The position numbers and the translations under genes were made by a program. A stretch of DNA of 8,069 nucleotides from contig NZ_JIBO01000004.1 in NCBI RefSeq assembly GCF_000688655.1, positions 399,228 through 407,296 of the forward strand. The letters are read 5' to 3'. Numbering within the stretch: position 1 is the first letter of the stretch; each line of letters opens with the position of its first letter. Positions 6,251 through 8,069 of the stretch are shown one piece after another. The notes beneath the pieces are model-generated. The model was not told the DNA's origin. It saw only the letters and a list, made by a program, of their open reading frames with translations, and searched no databases. The stretch is from Lonsdalea quercina subsp. quercina. Lineage in GTDB: Bacteria > Pseudomonadota > Gammaproteobacteria > Enterobacterales > Enterobacteriaceae.

Positions 6251-6722
6251 ATTCTGAACTTATTGGGTAATTCGAAACCGTCATTTTGTTGTAAAGATAC
6301 CCATTCCACCGCTTCGCTCCGGCTTTCGGCCTATTCGGTCAGCGCCGGGAGGTAAATCCACGGTACTTGATACCTGTTGAATATATCCTATAAGCGGTCG
6401 AGTTAGCCCGTTGCTACAACTTTTGCATGTTGGGGACTCTAATTGCCCTGGATATAGCTAAAACCGCATGATGGAAAATTCGGCATCTTGATGAATGAAC
6501 GTCTGGCCTGCGTATTGAAAATACCCGGGCGTATTTAACAGACTCTCCAAATTCCCGATTCTCTTCACCATCCAGCCGCCTCCGATATCCTTCAGGACGA
6601 TGATGATGGGATGTTTTGTAAATAAGCGATAAGCATAGCGAACTCACCAGAGGGCATAATCAGTCTGTCGCAAGATTTCGGAACTGATGCCGCTATTATG
6701 TATTGGGATGATTGCAATACGA
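6251..6722. other. Spacer between the two fimbrial clusters, no clear gene
   Basis: No intact gene is supportable. On the minus strand about 60 codons are open from about 6640 to a TAG at 6458-6460, containing HPIIIVLKDIGGGWMVKRI and NLESLLNTPG, which reads more like protein than the competing GTG-started frame at 6647..6414. It has no good start and no family I recognise, so it may be a fragment of a lost gene. Sequence around 6310-6350 is locally GC-rich without a recognisable element. Confidence 0.3.
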
Positions 6723-6723
6723 T

Positions 6724-6753
6724 TGCGGGGAATGTCTTTAGACATTCCCCGCA
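6724..6753 (-). terminator. Terminator-like hairpin downstream of pilin 2
   Basis: TGCGGGGAATGTC (6724-6736) and GACATTCCCCGCA (6741-6753) form a perfect 13-base-pair stem with a four-base loop, about 120 bases after the pilin 2 stop. No clear T run follows on either strand, so it may act as a 3' stabilising hairpin or a weak terminator. It occupies the position of the hairpin at 574..603. Confidence 0.55.
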
Positions 6754-6760
6754 GGCTGTG

Positions 6761-6786
6761 AAAAGAACAGTGTTGTTAACCGTTCT
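6761..6786 (-). terminator. Second terminator-like stem downstream of pilin 2
   Basis: AGAAC (6764-6768) and GTTCT (6782-6786) form a short stem, followed on the minus strand by TTTT. It is the counterpart of the stronger stem at 611..639 and is weakened here by substitutions. Confidence 0.4.
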
Positions 6787-6870
6787 CTATCGCTGGCTGA
6801 AACCTACCGAATTTTGGTGTTGGCTTAGTCGCGCTGATGATAGGTTTTTTTGATTACCCTAACGATATTT

Positions 6871-7392
6871 TTATGAGGTATAGGTGTATGCAACAGTCCC
6901 TACAGTATAAGTATCTGCGGCTACAGTTTGACCTGCAGGCATAACGATTGAGTATTTAACCGTCTCGTTAGCCGTGCTACCCAGTCCAACGATCAAGTAA
7001 CCGTCCTTAGGCATGGCACTGCTGTCGCTCGCTACGCCATTCAGTACCAGCGTCACTTTGTTTGCGCTGTCGTTTTTACCACTTACAACCGCACTAGGCA
7101 TGGATGTACCGCCCGTTGAGGTATCGATGTCTGGGCTAAATCTAACCGCATAAGCATGAGCCAGACCATCTATTGAACGAATCAAACCGGTAGCAATAAC
7201 ATTATTATCTGCACTTTTTCTGGCGGTTAAGCCAGTGGGCGCCGTAATCGCATTTGAGACATTGGTGGCATTGGAAAATACCAGGTCAGCTGTCGCGTTA
7301 ATACCGCTGCCATTCACGCCGGCTTGAGCCACCCCCATGCCTGCGCCAGCCAGAATGACCGTAGCCAGCATTGTTTTTTTCATCATAGACAT
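6871..7392 (-). CDS. Saf-like major fimbrial subunit (pilin 2)
   Basis: This 173-residue paralogue of the pilin at 724..1242 is about 79% identical by hand alignment, with one- or two-residue indels. Residues 1-24 form the signal peptide (VAQA cleavage). The mature start GVNGSGINATADLVF keeps the donor-strand pattern, and the final segment from ANETVKYSIV to VAYTYT (32 residues) is identical in both pilins. Differences cluster in the middle, at TAPTGLTARK, SADNN and VASDSSAM, which are likely surface loops. There are no cysteines. The ATG at 7392 has AAAAGG seven bases upstream. The frame is intact although its own usher, chaperone and tip genes have been deleted. It probably depends on the assembly proteins at 1867..5210, and its expression would need read-through from beyond 8069 or an unseen promoter. 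Confidence 0.85.
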   Translation of the reverse strand: MSMMKKTMLATVILAGAGMGVAQAGVNGSGINATADLVFSNATNVSNAITAPTGLTARKSADNNVIATGLIRSIDGLAHAYAVRFSPDIDTSTGGTSMPSAVVSGKNDSANKVTLVLNGVASDSSAMPKDGYLIVGLGSTANETVKYSIVMPAGQTVAADTYTVGTVAYTYTS

Positions 7393-7427
7393 AAATTTAC
7401 CTTTTAAAGTACTTCACTTAGATTAAT

Positions 7428-7475
7428 CACCAGTGTGTTACTGGTGGGCTATTAGCTTCCCGTCGAAATGGAAGC
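7428..7475 (-). promoter_or_regulatory. Two tandem stem-loops upstream of pilin 2
   Basis: CACCAGT (7428-7434) pairs with ACTGGTG (7440-7446) around a five-base loop. GCTTCC (7455-7460) pairs with GGAAGC (7470-7475). They correspond to the pair at 1278..1324. The stems are unchanged while loops vary in sequence and length. They lie between the tip remnant and the pilin. Confidence 0.55.
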
Positions 7476-7520
7476 ATAATGCTGTCATGCCACACGCATT
7501 AGATTGTTCGTATCCGTATT

Positions 7521-7694
7521 TCAGGGGAGTGGTGCCGTCCCGCTGATATCCAGCCTATCGTGGTGAGCTTTAACTCTTTGCTCGCCGTCCGCGAGGACGT
7601 CAAACGTAATCCGGTCATCTCTGATATTCAGCACCCTCTCTGAGCCTGCGAGGTCTGCGTGGCGCATTAGTGTGATTTGGTCGAGACTTATGCC
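7521..7694 (-). pseudogene. Remnant of a second AfaD-like tip gene
   Basis: On the minus strand, ending with TGA at 7521-7523, the frame gives IRDDRITFDVLADGEQRV and HDRLDISGTAPLP, closely matching the C terminus of the intact tip protein. Upstream in the same frame it continues as GISLDQITLMRHADLAGSERVLN. This aligns with GMRLGQGTLVSHEAHAG joined directly to GSSEMVLN, so about 44 codons (copy 1 positions about 1499-1630) are missing in frame. The signal peptide and start are gone. Like the intact tip protein, it shows no C-terminal cysteine. Confidence 0.75.
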
Positions 7695-7859
7695 GTGTGC
7701 CGTTCCTGCGTCCCTTCCTCAGGCGACGAAGTAAAAAGCTAATAGTGTCGTGTTAAACAATCTACTTCATAGAAAGTTTTCACTGAAATATAGAAAATTA
7801 TCGTTGTCGTTATAGATTTGTTTAGTTAATCACGTCTGTTTAACGCTGAGTAAAGACAT
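7695..7859 (-). pseudogene. Remnant of a second FGL chaperone gene (5' end only)
   Basis: From the ATG at 7859 the minus strand reads MSLLSVKQT, a stop, LTKQIYNDNDNFLYFSENFL, a stop, then NTTLLAF. This matches the first 42 or so residues of the intact chaperone (MSLFSIKQT, LIKQKNNENDK, STTLLAF). In-frame stops lie at 7830-7832, 7767-7769 and 7719-7721. Beyond the signal-peptide region the sequence jumps into the tip remnant near 7695-7705. The rest of the chaperone, all of the usher and the tip 5' end, about 3.3 kb by comparison with copy 1, are therefore missing. Confidence 0.75.
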
Positions 7860-8069
7860 GAGAAATTCTTTAACTGCATCGGGAGAATAATAAAATAGGA
7901 AAAACTGAATATACGCTACAGGTGGATCTCGCCTGAATTTTTTAAAAACGAGCCAGGAAACTTCATCGGTTAAAATCACAAATAAAAAATCATGACACGA
8001 TTTTCTCCATCATCAGAGGAATTTTATTTTTGGCTTGATAAGTGCTCGTGTTATTTAGGCGTGTTTTAT
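7860..8069 (-). pseudogene. Trace of the region upstream of the second chaperone
   Basis: Directly upstream of the chaperone remnant the minus strand reads SPDAVKEFLMSL, against SPDGVKGGLMSL in the first cluster. Further on, GTTTCCTGG and GAGATCC match blocks of the decayed gene at 5211..5765, with about 50 bases missing between them. Similarity fades toward the window edge. No gene is intact here, and the repeat probably continues outside the window. Confidence 0.5.

Larger units (their letters stand above)
6723..7650. repeat. Long direct repeat, copy 2 (3'UTR, pilin, spacer, tip 3' end)
   Basis: This is the second copy of the block at 574..1500, in the same orientation. It carries the hairpin region, the second pilin, the stem-loop spacer and the 3' end of a tip gene. 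Stretches at the start and end of the pilin gene are almost identical to copy 1, while the middle has diverged. That pattern fits duplication followed by divergence, perhaps with local gene conversion. Confidence 0.85.

Noticed and set aside
6414..6647. 77-codon minus-strand frame starting at GTG
   Set aside because: The peptide is rich in arginine, serine and histidine and typical of a shadow; a neighbouring frame in the same stretch looks more protein-like.
1..8069. CRISPR array, tRNA, rRNA or invertible promoter element
   Set aside because: I found no spaced short repeats, cloverleaf or recombinase gene with flanking inverted repeats; the repeats here are explained by the cluster duplication.

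Overview
The window looks like chromosomal accessory DNA of a Gram-negative enterobacterium (order Enterobacterales; genus not determinable from the sequence). All convincing genes lie on the minus strand, so transcription runs from high to low coordinates. They form a chaperone-usher fimbrial cluster of the FGL class (chaperones with a long F1-G1 loop, as in Afa/Dr, Saf, Caf1 and Psa/Myf systems). In transcription order the cluster has a periplasmic chaperone (5210..4365), an outer-membrane usher (4347..1867), an AfaD-type tip/invasin subunit (1822..1370) and a Saf-like major pilin (1242..724). This chaperone-usher-tip-pilin order is that of afaBCDE, while the pilin itself reads more like SafA. 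The expected path is Sec export, capping of subunits by the chaperone, passage through the usher, and surface polymerisation by donor-strand exchange with the AfaD-like protein at the tip.

The right part (about 6723..8069) is a second, collapsed copy of the same cluster. It keeps an intact second pilin gene (7392..6871, about 79% identical by hand alignment to the first) with the same flanking hairpins. Behind that pilin lie only a shrunken tip-gene remnant (7521..7694), a stop-riddled chaperone signal-peptide remnant (7695..7859) and a trace of the sequence upstream of the chaperone (7860..8069). The whole usher and most of the chaperone have been deleted. If the second pilin is used, it must borrow the assembly machinery of the first cluster.

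Upstream of the intact chaperone lies a frameshifted pseudogene (about 5211..5765) of roughly 180 codons that I do not recognise. Beyond it, AT-rich DNA (about 5766..6250) holds a candidate sigma-70 promoter and a GATC-containing palindrome. The stretch 6250..6722 has no supportable gene. The left edge (1..560) holds a degraded IS3-family transposase fragment next to unassigned GC-rich sequence. The decay, duplication and IS debris suggest a horizontally acquired fimbrial region that is still being rearranged.

Two features recur in both copies outside the coding sequence. One is a pair of tandem stem-loops between the tip gene and the pilin gene. The other is a conserved 3' untranslated region with terminator-like hairpins. 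These are the best candidates for regulatory RNA elements here.
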